DNA from: a virus
IMG/VR virus record: IMGVR_UViG_3300008516_000240
Coordinates: 1-25,410 of that record
DNA: 25,410 nt
Strand: one strand, 5' to 3'
Below the pieces are notes generated by a model. The model saw nothing but the letters and a program-made list of their open reading frames with translations. It was not told where the DNA came from and ran no database searches. Below, in pieces: positions 17,972 through 25,238 of the stretch. The translations under genes were made by a program, and so were the position numbers. The stretch's first letter is position 1, and each line of letters opens with the position of its first letter.

Positions 17972-20206
17972 ATGTCTGACCCGGCCGCGACATCTGCGTT
18001 TAACCGCGATCCGGCGGGGAGCGCGCTTCCCTATGGGGCGCGGCTAAACCCGACGGCGGGCAGCTTCACCGTCGCCGAGGCGGCCGCCGTCCTGGGCCTG
18101 ACGGCCCGGCACGTCCAGCGGCTCTGCCGGACGGGCGAGATCGCCGCGACGCGCGGCCCCGCCGGCCAGTGGCTGATCCCCCCCGACGCTCATCCCGCCC
18201 TTCGCCTCGCTCGCGGCCGCCCCGTCGGGCCGGTGGGCATCGCCCGGCCCGACGGGGCTCCCGGCGAGCCGGGACTCGACTGCCCCGCCCTGGCCGGCCT
18301 GTCGGCGGCCAAGCGGGCGACCGTCCATGCCCGGTACCAGTCCGTCCGCAACTACGAGGCGGCCCTGCGCCATCGCCCCGCCGGCCAGACGGTCGGCCAG
18401 TTCGCGGACATGTGGGTCGCCGGCTGGAACCTCACCCGCCCCGATGGCCCCCGGCTCAGCGTCCCCACACTATACAGATGGCGCCGCCGCCTGGCCGCCG
18501 GCGGCGTAGCCGCCCTCGCCGACGGGCGGGGCTACTGGGGCCCGGCCGTGTGCAGCGGGGCGGCGTGGGACCTGTTCTCTGGCATGTACCTCTCGCAGGC
18601 CCGCCCCCACGTGCCCCGGCTGCACCAATACGTCGCCGCCCAGGCCCAGATCAACGGCTGGGACTGGCCCGCCCTGCGGACGGTCCAGCAGTGGGTTGCC
18701 GAGCGGCTGGACCCCAAACTCGCCGCCCTGGGGCGGCAGCCGAAAAAATTCCGCGACCGGCACAACCCCCACATCGAGCGCGACTGGTCACAGGTCCCCG
18801 CGATGGGCTGCTGGGTCGGCGACCACCGCCAGCTCGACGTGCTCTGGCCTCGCCATCTCTGGAACGCCCGCAAGCAGCGGTGGGACTGGCTGTACGCGCG
18901 GCCCTGGCTGACGATGTTCCTGGACGCCCGCTCCTGGATGCCGGCGGCGTGGAGCATCTGCTTCGACTCACCCGACGGCAACCGCGTCATGGCCGCATTC
19001 GCCCGCGGGGTGGCCGCGCACGGCCGCCCGGACAGATTGTATCTCGACAACGGCAAGGACTTTCGGATGGTCCGCTTCGCCGGCGGTCGGCGGCGGAACC
19101 CCCGCCGGGGCGAGAAGATCGTGCCCGAAAAGACCATCGCCCCCCTGCTGGAGGTCCTGGGCGTGGGTGTGACCTGGGCCCTGCCGTTCAACGCCCGGGC
19201 GAAGGTCGTCGAGCCGTGGTTCCGCATCCAGGCCGAACAGTTCGACAAGTGCTGGGAAACCTACTGCGGCCGCTCGCCGGAGGCCCGCCCCGAGGACCTC
19301 AAAAAGCTCCGCGGCAAGGCCGAGGCGGTCGCGGCGGCACACGCCGACGCCGAGACCATGGACGCCATCCGCTACCGCGGCGCCCCCCAGGCCGTCCGCG
19401 ATCGGCTGGTGCTGGAGCCGCTGGCCCGAGCGTTCGAGAGCTGGATAACCGCCGATTACGCTCGCCGCGAAAGCCCGTCGAAGGCCGCCGGGGGGCTATC
19501 GGCCGGCGCCGCGTTCCGGCAATTGCGGGCCGACGATTTCGCCGTCCGCCGCCCGGCGGCCGAGGACCTGGCCCTGCTGCTGCTGCCGTCCGTGGCCGTC
19601 CGCGTCGAGGCCAACGGCGTGTACGTCCGCCCGTTCGGCCGCCACTACTGGTCGGACGACGAGGAGTTTCAGCGGCGGCGGGGCGCCAGCGGCCGCGACG
19701 CAGCCCGAAAAATCGTGTACCGCTACGACCCCGACGAGCCCTCATTAATATATGTGTTCGACCGGCGGGGCAAATTCCTCTGCACGGCCGGGCCCTACAT
19801 CGGCGAGGGCGTGCACCCGTTCGCCGCGCCGGGCGGAGCCGACGCCGACAAGCTGGAGGCCGCCATCGTCCTCCAGCGGCGGACGGCCAAGGCGGCCCGG
19901 CGGCGCGTCGCCAGCCTCCACGACTTCGCAAACAACCATCTCCTGTTGGCGCACGCGGCGGCGGGGCGGCGAGATGAAACGCCTGCATCCGCCACCGCCG
20001 CCGCGCCGAGAGTGATGCAGTTTGAGCCGCACATCGCGGCCGCCGCCGCCGCCGGCCGCAAACAACAGGACCAGCGCGCCGCCCGCCAGGCGGCGCGGGA
20101 TTTCTTCACAAAGACCGGCACGGACGATGCCGGCGATCCGCCGGCCGCGGATGCCAAACCCCCCACGCGGGCGATCGACCTGCTGGGAGACAACGATGAT
20201 GGATAG
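17972..20206 (+). CDS. MuA-like DDE transposase
   Basis: GGAGGA lies nine bases before the ATG. The product is 744 residues, somewhat longer than Mu A. An N-terminal HTH of MerR/excisionase type lies at about residues 31-70 (FTVAEAAAVLGLTARHVQRL). The catalytic triad is Asp284 (GDHRQLDVLW), Asp359 (LYLDNGKDF) and Glu414 (AKVVEPWF). The spacings of 75 and 55 residues are close to Mu A (D269, D336, E392). A C-terminal region with charged helices follows. It inserts and replicates the phage by transposition. Family B is read in frame at residues 9-26 (core AFNRDPAGSALPYG). Two GC-rich hairpins at 18219-18274 fall in the linker after the HTH. Confidence 0.93.
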   Translation: MSDPAATSAFNRDPAGSALPYGARLNPTAGSFTVAEAAAVLGLTARHVQRLCRTGEIAATRGPAGQWLIPPDAHPALRLARGRPVGPVGIARPDGAPGEPGLDCPALAGLSAAKRATVHARYQSVRNYEAALRHRPAGQTVGQFADMWVAGWNLTRPDGPRLSVPTLYRWRRRLAAGGVAALADGRGYWGPAVCSGAAWDLFSGMYLSQARPHVPRLHQYVAAQAQINGWDWPALRTVQQWVAERLDPKLAALGRQPKKFRDRHNPHIERDWSQVPAMGCWVGDHRQLDVLWPRHLWNARKQRWDWLYARPWLTMFLDARSWMPAAWSICFDSPDGNRVMAAFARGVAAHGRPDRLYLDNGKDFRMVRFAGGRRRNPRRGEKIVPEKTIAPLLEVLGVGVTWALPFNARAKVVEPWFRIQAEQFDKCWETYCGRSPEARPEDLKKLRGKAEAVAAAHADAETMDAIRYRGAPQAVRDRLVLEPLARAFESWITADYARRESPSKAAGGLSAGAAFRQLRADDFAVRRPAAEDLALLLLPSVAVRVEANGVYVRPFGRHYWSDDEEFQRRRGASGRDAARKIVYRYDPDEPSLIYVFDRRGKFLCTAGPYIGEGVHPFAAPGGADADKLEAAIVLQRRTAKAARRRVASLHDFANNHLLLAHAAAGRRDETPASATAAAPRVMQFEPHIAAAAAAGRKQQDQRAARQAARDFFTKTGTDDAGDPPAADAKPPTRAIDLLGDNDDG
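17996..18049. repeat. Family B full repeat, in frame at the transposase N-terminus
   Basis: GCGTTTAACCGCGATCC and GGGGCGCGGCTAAAC form the arms around an inner GGGGAGCGCGCTTCCC hairpin. It is read as AFNRDPAGSALPYGARLN without any stop. Confidence 0.88.
18219..18274. repeat. Two adjacent hairpins in the transposase linker
   Basis: GCCCCGTCGGGCC pairs with GGCCCGACGGGGC around an inner GGGC/ATC/GCCC triloop (18219-18258). TCCCGGC/GA/GCCGGGA (18259-18274) follows immediately. They are read in frame as a Gly/Pro-rich linker (RPVGPVGIARPDGAPGEPG). Confidence 0.75.
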
Positions 20207-20288
20207 CCACAGAGACACAGAGTTCTCAGAGATTGCTTTTCCAAAACAAAAACAGAGCCGTTCTCTGAGAACTCTATGCCTCTGTGGC
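20206..20288. repeat. Family C inverted repeat, full copy between transposase and MuB-like genes
   Basis: GCCACAGAGACACAGAGTTC pairs with CTATGCCTCTGTGGC across an A-rich centre. It begins on the last base of the transposase stop codon and ends before the MuB-like start. Confidence 0.9.
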
Positions 20289-20328
20289 CGTTATCAAATC
20301 GAGGATGGATCCTCGCCCGAGGGTCCCG

Positions 20329-21465
20329 ATGAAAAACAAGGCGGCTGACCTGCTGAGGGAGGCATCGAAAATGGCCATGGAAGGGCCACTCACCGACGCC
20401 CAGCGGCGCGGAATCATCAGCCAGGTGGCCGCGATCCAGGCGGCCGAGGACATCAGCAATTCCGCCATCGCCCGGGCGGCGCTGCAATGCTCGCCGAGCG
20501 TCTGGTCGCAGATCCGCAACGGCACCTACGCCGGCGACGTGGACCGCTACCTGCACCGCGCCCAGCAGTGGCTGCGCGACCGCATCGAGCGCCGCGAGGC
20601 CCCGCCCACCGACTACGTCGCCACGCGGATCGGCCGGTCGGTGATGAAGATCTGCCGGCTGGCCTGGTCCGAGCCCACCATCGGGATCGTCGTCACCCCC
20701 AGCGGGGCCGGCAAGACCATCGCCCTGCGCGAGTTCGCCCGCCGGCGGGGCGAGCGGGCGATGTACCTGGCGGCGGGCGTCGCCTTCGCGACGCCGCGGG
20801 CACTGCTGTCCGAGATCGCCATCAAAATGCACCTGGACGTCGCCCCCAGCTACACCCTCGGCACCTACTACCAGTCCGTGCGCCAGCGGCTGGCCGACTA
20901 CTACGGCCGCGGGAAATTCGATCCCTACTGCGTGCTGGTGGATGAGGCGACCGCGCTGTACCCACAGTCCAAACATCTGCTGCGCAATCTGCACGACGAT
21001 CCCGACGTGCGGCTGGCCCTGGTCCTGGCCGACACCGCCCGACTCGACCGCGACCTCCGCGGCCGGACGGGCGCCGCCCAGTACGAGCAGCTCCGCAGCC
21101 GCGCCGGGGCCCAATACGTCCAGGCCGCCACCGACGAGATCTCCGCCGCCGACTCCACCGCCGTGGCCGACTCGATCCTGGCCGCCCTGGGCCACGGCAA
21201 GAAACTCCGCCGCGAGGCCTACAGCTACCTGCATCGGCTGGCACAGGGCGACGGCAAGTTGCGAAACGTCCAGCAGCGGCTGCACGCGGTCGCCGAACTG
21301 GCCCGCCAGAGCCGCTGCCGGGCCGACTACTCCGTCGCCCAGCTCGATTACGCCGCCGACATCGTCGGGGCGAAATGGCAGATGGACTGGTCCGGGCGGA
21401 CGCCGCCCTTCGGGGCGGGACAACAGCCACAGAGGACACAGAGCTCACAGAGAAAGGCCGGGTGA
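20329..21465 (+). CDS. MuB-like AAA+ ATPase (target DNA activator)
   Basis: The start chosen is the ATG at 20329 (MKNKAADLLREASKMAMEGP), with GAGGG upstream; the ATG at 20305 is too close to its site. The product is 378 residues. A helical N-terminal DNA-binding region (about residues 20-65; NSAIARAALQCSPSVWSQIR) resembles the MuB HTH. Walker A is TPSGAGKT (123-130) and Walker B is VLVDEA (202-207). A sensor-like segment (LALVLADTARL) follows. Such proteins bind target DNA and stimulate the transposase. The C-terminal tail QQPQRTQSSQRKAG is encoded by a family C half repeat and is probably not ancestral. Confidence 0.9.
   Translation: MKNKAADLLREASKMAMEGPLTDAQRRGIISQVAAIQAAEDISNSAIARAALQCSPSVWSQIRNGTYAGDVDRYLHRAQQWLRDRIERREAPPTDYVATRIGRSVMKICRLAWSEPTIGIVVTPSGAGKTIALREFARRRGERAMYLAAGVAFATPRALLSEIAIKMHLDVAPSYTLGTYYQSVRQRLADYYGRGKFDPYCVLVDEATALYPQSKHLLRNLHDDPDVRLALVLADTARLDRDLRGRTGAAQYEQLRSRAGAQYVQAATDEISAADSTAVADSILAALGHGKKLRREAYSYLHRLAQGDGKLRNVQQRLHAVAELARQSRCRADYSVAQLDYAADIVGAKWQMDWSGRTPPFGAGQQPQRTQSSQRKAG
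21426..21454. repeat. Family C half repeat encoding the MuB-like C-terminus
   Basis: GCCACAGAGGACACAGAGCT followed by CACAGAGAA is the left arm of family C. It is read in frame as PQRTQSSQR, and the next gene starts 12 bases after it. Confidence 0.85.
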
Positions 21466-21466
21466 G

Positions 21467-21691
21467 ATGGAACTGAATGCCGACACGTGGGAATCCGCGT
21501 GCATGGCGGTCTGGGGCAGATTTGCCAAGCGGTTTGACCGCTCCGAGCATCGGGCCATCGCCGAGTTCATTCAGAGCGGCAAACACGAGGTGGCGGCGAT
21601 TCTGAACGAGGCGGCCGCGGGCAAAGCGGCTTCGGAACAACAGCCACAGAGGACACAGAGTTCACAGAGACAGCAGAGAGTTGCTTCTTAA
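21467..21691 (+). CDS. Small early protein with a repeat-derived C-terminus (unknown)
   Basis: The 74-residue product begins MELNADTWESACMAVWGRFA and is a helical protein of about 55 residues followed by a tail EQQPQRTQSSQRQQRVAS. The tail is encoded by the left arm of a family C repeat and is nearly the same as the C-terminus of the upstream MuB-like protein. The start is preceded by AAAGG from the repeat. No family is recognised. Early expression with the transposition genes is expected. Confidence 0.6.
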   Translation: MELNADTWESACMAVWGRFAKRFDRSEHRAIAEFIQSGKHEVAAILNEAAAGKAASEQQPQRTQSSQRQQRVAS

Positions 21692-21725
21692 AAAAACGCC
21701 TCTGTGATCTCTGTGTCTCTGTGGC
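21643..21725. repeat. Family C inverted repeat, full copy 5
   Basis: GCCACAGAGGACACAGAGTT pairs with CTCTGTGTCTCTGTGGC around TTAAAAAAAC. The left arm is the C-terminal coding part of the upstream gene; the right arm ends 11 bases before the endolysin ATG. Confidence 0.88.
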
Positions 21726-21735
21726 AGTCTTTGAA

Positions 21736-22356
21736 ATGAAACAGCAACGGGACAAATTCTGGTGGATCGTGATAGTCGCCTACGGCGCGGTCGGCGTCTG
21801 GGCCGTCGCCGTTTTCGCGATCGCCATGGACAGATGCGAGTCGCGCACGGCCGGTCTCCCTCCACCGGCCACGGGGGCGGCGGAGGTCCTCCTCCTACCT
21901 CACCGCCGCCCCACGCGCGGCGCGGCATCGCCGCCGGCAACCCCTGGCAAGCCGGTGCCGGCGGCGACCGCGAGGGACGCCCGGGCCGTCCTTAAGGGCG
22001 GCCCGGCGCGGCCCTCAATCGCCGGACTGTTCGCGGCCCTCCGGGCGCACGAGAGCCTCGACGGCCGAAAACCCGTCGGCGACGGCGGCCGCAGCCTGGG
22101 CGACTACCACATCGGCCGGGCCCACTGGTCCGACGGCTGCGAGACCGGCCGGGTCAGTTGGCCCTACGACAAGTACGTCTGGAGCCGCCCCCACTGCGAG
22201 GCGGTAATGATCTGGTATTGGCTGCGTTGGTGTCCGCGGGCCCTGCGAGAGGGCGACTGGGAGACCCTCGCCCGCGTCCATAACGGCGGGCCCCGAGGGG
22301 CCGAAAAATCCTGCACGCTGACGTACTGGCGGAGAATCCAGGAGAGGCTGAGATGA
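21736..22356 (+). CDS. Membrane-anchored endolysin resembling i-type (destabilase) lysozyme
   Basis: This 206-residue protein has an N-terminal membrane segment (about residues 9-31, FWWIVIVAYGAVGVWAVAVF), a Pro/Ala-rich linker and a C-terminal domain (95-206). The domain contains AALRAHESLDG with Glu106, VGDGGRSLGDYHIGRAHWSD with Asp116, and RVHNGGPRGAEKSCTLTYWR. The last matches the i-type lysozyme pattern (RIHNGGPxGCxxxxTLGYW). Glu106 and Asp116 fit the Glu/Asp pair of that family. It would cut peptidoglycan, perhaps as a signal-anchor endolysin. A GTG at 21721 is an alternative start. The linker holds a 26-bp palindrome (21981-22006). It is in the early arm, an unusual place for lysis. 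Confidence 0.75.
   Translation: MKQQRDKFWWIVIVAYGAVGVWAVAVFAIAMDRCESRTAGLPPPATGAAEVLLLPHRRPTRGAASPPATPGKPVPAATARDARAVLKGGPARPSIAGLFAALRAHESLDGRKPVGDGGRSLGDYHIGRAHWSDGCETGRVSWPYDKYVWSRPHCEAVMIWYWLRWCPRALREGDWETLARVHNGGPRGAEKSCTLTYWRRIQERLR
21981..22006. repeat. Palindrome with TTAA centre in the endolysin linker
   Basis: CCGGGCCGTCCTT and AAGGGCGGCCCGG are inverted copies with one mismatch pair and a TTAA centre, read in frame in the disordered linker. It resembles half of family A in layout. Confidence 0.6.
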
Positions 22357-23180
22357 GCTACCGCGGCAACCTCGACAGGCTGGAGGCGGACGCCGAAACC
22401 GTCGTCGAGCGATTGCTGTCCGACCGCGCGACGATCACCTCGATCATGCGCGAGTACCACGTCGGCTACGGGCCGTTGCGGCGACTGTATCACGCACGCA
22501 CGACGGCGGCCCAGCGGGCCGAGGCCAGCCATCGCCGATGCGTGCGGGCCGGCAAGGCCGGCGGCTTCCAGGTCGGCCACGTCCCCTGTACTGCGGGGCG
22601 GCGAGGGATCCACCGCTCGCCCGCCACGGAGTTCAAGACCGGCTGCCTTCGTGGCCAGGCGGCCCGCAATTGGCGGCCGCTGGGCTCGATTACGGTCCGC
22701 AACGACAAGCCGCTCAAACGCCAGGCCGGCCAGCGAGGCCGGGCAAGGCGCCGGCGGCGCCGAAAATGGATCAAGGTCGCCGACGCCGGCCGCATCCAGG
22801 ACCGCTGGATACCCCTGGCTCGATACGTCTGGGCCCGCGCCCGCGGGCCGATCCCGCCGCGAATGTGTGTAATCCACCTCGACGGGGATACGCTTAATTG
22901 CTCGCTGGACAATCTGATGCTGGTGAGCCGGCGCGGTCACCTGGCGGCGCAGATGGCCCGGGACCCCGGCATGAATCGCCGCCTCCGGCGGGCGGCCGGC
23001 GCCGCCGCGAAGCTCCGCCACCATCGCAATCGGGAGCTGCGGCGGCTAAACGGCCCAGTCGCGACCGTCTGGGAATGCCGCGCCTGCGGAAACGAGATCG
23101 GTGGAAAGGTTGGACCCGGCCGTTGTAATAAATGCGGCGGCTCGGTCTTCGAGAAGATCGCCCGGAGGCTAACGGCATAA
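22353..23180 (+). CDS. HNH endonuclease-like protein with zinc ribbon
   Basis: This 275-residue protein overlaps the endolysin by ATGA. The N-terminal part has a helical segment (about 15-50) like a homeodomain or HTH. The middle resembles phage HNH proteins: an EFKTGCLRG segment, then WIPLARYVWARARGPIPPRM and CVIHLDGDTLNCSLDNLMLV, with His175 and Asn187 as the likely HNH residues. The C-terminus holds CRAC and CNKC pairs, a zinc ribbon. Such proteins may be free-standing homing endonucleases or domesticated nucleases, for instance helping DNA packaging. A target is not evident. Being in the early arm argues against a packaging role. Confidence 0.78.
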   Translation: MSYRGNLDRLEADAETVVERLLSDRATITSIMREYHVGYGPLRRLYHARTTAAQRAEASHRRCVRAGKAGGFQVGHVPCTAGRRGIHRSPATEFKTGCLRGQAARNWRPLGSITVRNDKPLKRQAGQRGRARRRRRRKWIKVADAGRIQDRWIPLARYVWARARGPIPPRMCVIHLDGDTLNCSLDNLMLVSRRGHLAAQMARDPGMNRRLRRAAGAAAKLRHHRNRELRRLNGPVATVWECRACGNEIGGKVGPGRCNKCGGSVFEKIARRLTA

Positions 23181-23428
23181 TGCCCACGGCCACAAAATTC
23201 CTGTTCGCCCCCTTCGACCGGCCGCTGGCCATCGGCGACCCCGAGCAGGTGCAGGCGGTCCAGGCCATGAACGGGCCGGATCTCTATTGCCCCGTCTGTT
23301 TCGACGTGCCCGCCGACTACGGCCGGCGGGCACGCCCGGGCCAGAGCTGCTTTCTCTGCGGTGTGGGCTGTTACGCCTGGGGGGCGGGGCACAAGGCGAC
23401 CAATGAAAGCGAAGCTCAAAAATCATAG
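23180..23428 (+). CDS. Small zinc-finger-like protein (unknown)
   Basis: The 82-residue product begins MPTATKFLFAPFDRPLAIGD at an ATG that overlaps the previous stop (TAATG), with GGAGG about 11 bases upstream. It has two Cys pairs, CPVC and CFLC plus GC, a probable zinc-binding site, separated by a short basic loop. No membrane segment is seen. It continues the run of coupled small genes in the early arm. The function is not recognised. Confidence 0.65.
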   Translation: MPTATKFLFAPFDRPLAIGDPEQVQAVQAMNGPDLYCPVCFDVPADYGRRARPGQSCFLCGVGCYAWGAGHKATNESEAQKS

Positions 23429-23633
23429 ATCGGACGCGCCAGCGGCCGAGGACCTCGGAGCCGCCCTCGACCGCTACGGCCTGCGAGCGTGGGCCCTGCG
23501 AGTCGGCTGGCCGGCGTGCCTGCGGTCGCCGGAGATGCGCATGGCACTTCGCGACGCGGGCTACCGCGGCGGCTCCGGCGCCGCCCGATCCGCCGTGCTG
23601 GCATGGATGCGAGCCAATGGCAAGAGCGATTGA
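23403..23633 (+). CDS. Small early protein (unknown)
   Basis: The 76-residue product starts MKAKLKNHRSDAPAAEDLGA at 23403, overlapping the previous gene by 26 bases. It is helical, with a weak helix-turn-helix appearance (LRSPEMRMALRDAGYRGGSG then AARSAVLAWMRANG). No family is recognised. Coding is supported by its fit in the overlapping series. Confidence 0.55.
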   Translation: MKAKLKNHRSDAPAAEDLGAALDRYGLRAWALRVGWPACLRSPEMRMALRDAGYRGGSGAARSAVLAWMRANGKSD

Positions 23634-23838
23634 CATCACCGAGGACGACCGGACCCTCGCCTGGGCCGTAGAGACCATCGTGGAGATGGTTATGGGCCTC
23701 GACCGGCCCGCCCTCAACCGCCTGGTGCGGCTCAGCCAGATCATGCCGCAGGACCAGTTCGAGGCCGAGTTCGGGGCCTCGCCCGAGTCGGTCCGGCGGG
23801 TGTGGTTCGTCCGCGACCGGTGGGGGCCACAGCAATGA
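23617..23838 (+). CDS. Small early protein (unknown)
   Basis: The 73-residue product begins MARAIDITEDDRTLAWAVET, overlapping the preceding gene by 17 bases and the next by ATGA. It is acidic and helical (IVEMVMGLDRPALNRLVRLS). No clear ribosome binding site or family is seen. It is kept because it fills the coupled series exactly. Confidence 0.6.
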   Translation: MARAIDITEDDRTLAWAVETIVEMVMGLDRPALNRLVRLSQIMPQDQFEAEFGASPESVRRVWFVRDRWGPQQ

Positions 23839-24089
23839 CCCAGACGATGCATTTCCTCGATCCCCGCCAGTCCAACCGGGCGGCGAGCTGCGTTCATTCG
23901 CTGCCGGGTTACGGCGAGTTCGGCAACGGCGTGTTCCTACCGGTTTATCTCTGCTCGCGAACGCGGGTCGCCGAGGACCTCCCGGTATGCCTGCTGATTC
24001 TCGGCGATCCGCTGACACGCTGCCCGCTGGAATGCACCCACTACTACCCCTACGTCGGCCACGAGGAGATCCCCGCGGAGCAAAGATGA
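23835..24089 (+). CDS. Small early protein (unknown)
   Basis: The 84-residue product begins MTQTMHFLDPRQSNRAASCV, with its start overlapping the previous stop by ATGA and its end overlapping the GemA-like start by ATGA. It has four Cys and a beta-like pattern (GVFLPVYLCS; VCLLILGDPL), with a His/Tyr-rich end (CTHYYPYVGHEE). It might bind metal. No family is recognised. Confidence 0.6.
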   Translation: MTQTMHFLDPRQSNRAASCVHSLPGYGEFGNGVFLPVYLCSRTRVAEDLPVCLLILGDPLTRCPLECTHYYPYVGHEEIPAEQR

Positions 24090-24523
24090 GCCTGACCAAC
24101 GGTCAAAAACGCGCCCTGCACGCCGCCGCCCGCATGGCGGGCGTGTCCGAGGCCGACCGCCGGCTGATCCAGCGGAACATCGGCGGGTTCCACTCGGCGG
24201 CCGACCTCACGGCGACGCGGTACGGGTTCATCTGTGTGATGGCCCATTACGAGGAGATGTGCGCCGGCCGCCTCGGCCACAACACACTCGGCTACTGGGC
24301 CGGCGAGGCCCGCCGCGCCGAGCCTGAGGACGCCCTGCGATACGCCATCCGCCGCGAGGCGGAGAGGCTGGGCTGGCGAGACGAGCAGGTGGACCGGTTC
24401 CTGGCCAGCGATCACATGTCCAGCGGCCGACACCGCCGCGTCCGCGACGCCCCGCCCTACTGGCTGCACCGGCTGCTGTCCGCCCTCAAAACCATGGCCG
24501 CTCGGCAGGAGGCCATCGGATGA
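24086..24523 (+). CDS. Probable GemA-like (Mu gp16, DUF1018) protein
   Basis: The 145-residue product starts MSLTNGQKRALHAAARMAGV. The opening (QKRALHAAARMAGVSEADRR) fits the DUF1018 start pattern of two helices before a loop, and the second half is helical (LRYAIRREAERLGWRDEQVD). GemA proteins modulate host gene expression and DNA supercoiling in Mu and sit in the early or middle region, as here. The match is by pattern only, without any alignment, so it is provisional. Both neighbours overlap by ATGA. Confidence 0.6.
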   Translation: MSLTNGQKRALHAAARMAGVSEADRRLIQRNIGGFHSAADLTATRYGFICVMAHYEEMCAGRLGHNTLGYWAGEARRAEPEDALRYAIRREAERLGWRDEQVDRFLASDHMSSGRHRRVRDAPPYWLHRLLSALKTMAARQEAIG

Positions 24524-24762
24524 TCGTGCGGGGCACACAATCTGGCCGGGGCGTGGTCCTGGTGATGACCCTGCCGGAGGCCCAGCGGATAGCGATGGCC
24601 CTCGCCCGCGGCTCGGCACTGGACGCCTACGGCGAGCGGATCCGACTCCAGGCGCTGCCCGCCATCAGCGAGTTGGCCTGGGGTGATCGTGATACCTGGC
24701 GGCGACTGCGTGGGGCCCGGACGGACGCCGATTCCATCCCCGAGTTTGGCCCGCCGAAGTAA
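24520..24762 (+). CDS. Small early protein (unknown)
   Basis: The 80-residue product starts MIVRGTQSGRGVVLVMTLPE, overlapping the GemA-like gene by ATGA. A beta-like N-terminus (GVVLVMTLPEAQRIAMALAR) leads into a helix, a pattern seen in small nucleic-acid-binding or antitoxin-like proteins. No family is recognised. It completes the coupled run of early genes. Confidence 0.6.
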   Translation: MIVRGTQSGRGVVLVMTLPEAQRIAMALARGSALDAYGERIRLQALPAISELAWGDRDTWRRLRGARTDADSIPEFGPPK

Positions 24763-24773
24763 AGCAGACCCCG

Positions 24774-25238
24774 ATGACCCACCTTCAACAGGGCGTTGAC
24801 GGACCGTCGAGGGCCCTCGCTGAGCGGGCCGATGATTACGGCCCCGGCGCCGATCGGCTCCGCCGGCCGCCGGCAGACCCCCTCGGCCAGCGCGGCCTGC
24901 CCGATACCCGGACCGAACTCGATGCGCTCCTGGCGGATCTCTGCGAACGGCTGCGTGTCGCCGGTGAGCGAGGATTGCCGGGCCCGCAATTGGCCCGCGA
25001 ACTCGGTCTGCCCGGCACGCGAGCCCTCCGGCTGCTAGTGGCCTACGGTCGCCTCCAGCGTCAGGTCCACCAACTGGTGGGGATCCCCGGCGGCCGATAC
25101 TACTGGGGCGACGCCCGCCCTGAGCTGTACGAACGGGCCATCCAGGACAACGAGCGACGTGGTCTCGACCATCTAGCGATCGCCGGCGTCCACCGCCGCC
25201 GGCCCGGTGGCCAGCTCGCCCTCGATTTTGTCGGCTAA
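24774..25238 (+). CDS. Winged-helix-like protein ending the early arm
   Basis: The 154-residue product begins MTHLQQGVDGPSRALAERAD with a disordered, charged N-terminus. From about residue 45 it looks like a winged helix: helices around TELDALLADLCERLRVAGER, then GPQLARELGLPGTRALRLLV and a wing ending GGRYYWGD. Its position resembles that of the Mu middle regulator Mor, but the sequence does not resemble Mor. A regulator of late or middle genes is a reasonable inference only. No clear ribosome binding site is visible. Confidence 0.6.
   Translation: MTHLQQGVDGPSRALAERADDYGPGADRLRRPPADPLGQRGLPDTRTELDALLADLCERLRVAGERGLPGPQLARELGLPGTRALRLLVAYGRLQRQVHQLVGIPGGRYYWGDARPELYERAIQDNERRGLDHLAIAGVHRRRPGGQLALDFVG

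Noticed and set aside
18169-19977. A second plus-strand frame of 602 codons inside the transposase gene
   Set aside because: It is an Arg/Pro-rich out-of-frame shadow; the DDE triad lies in the other frame.
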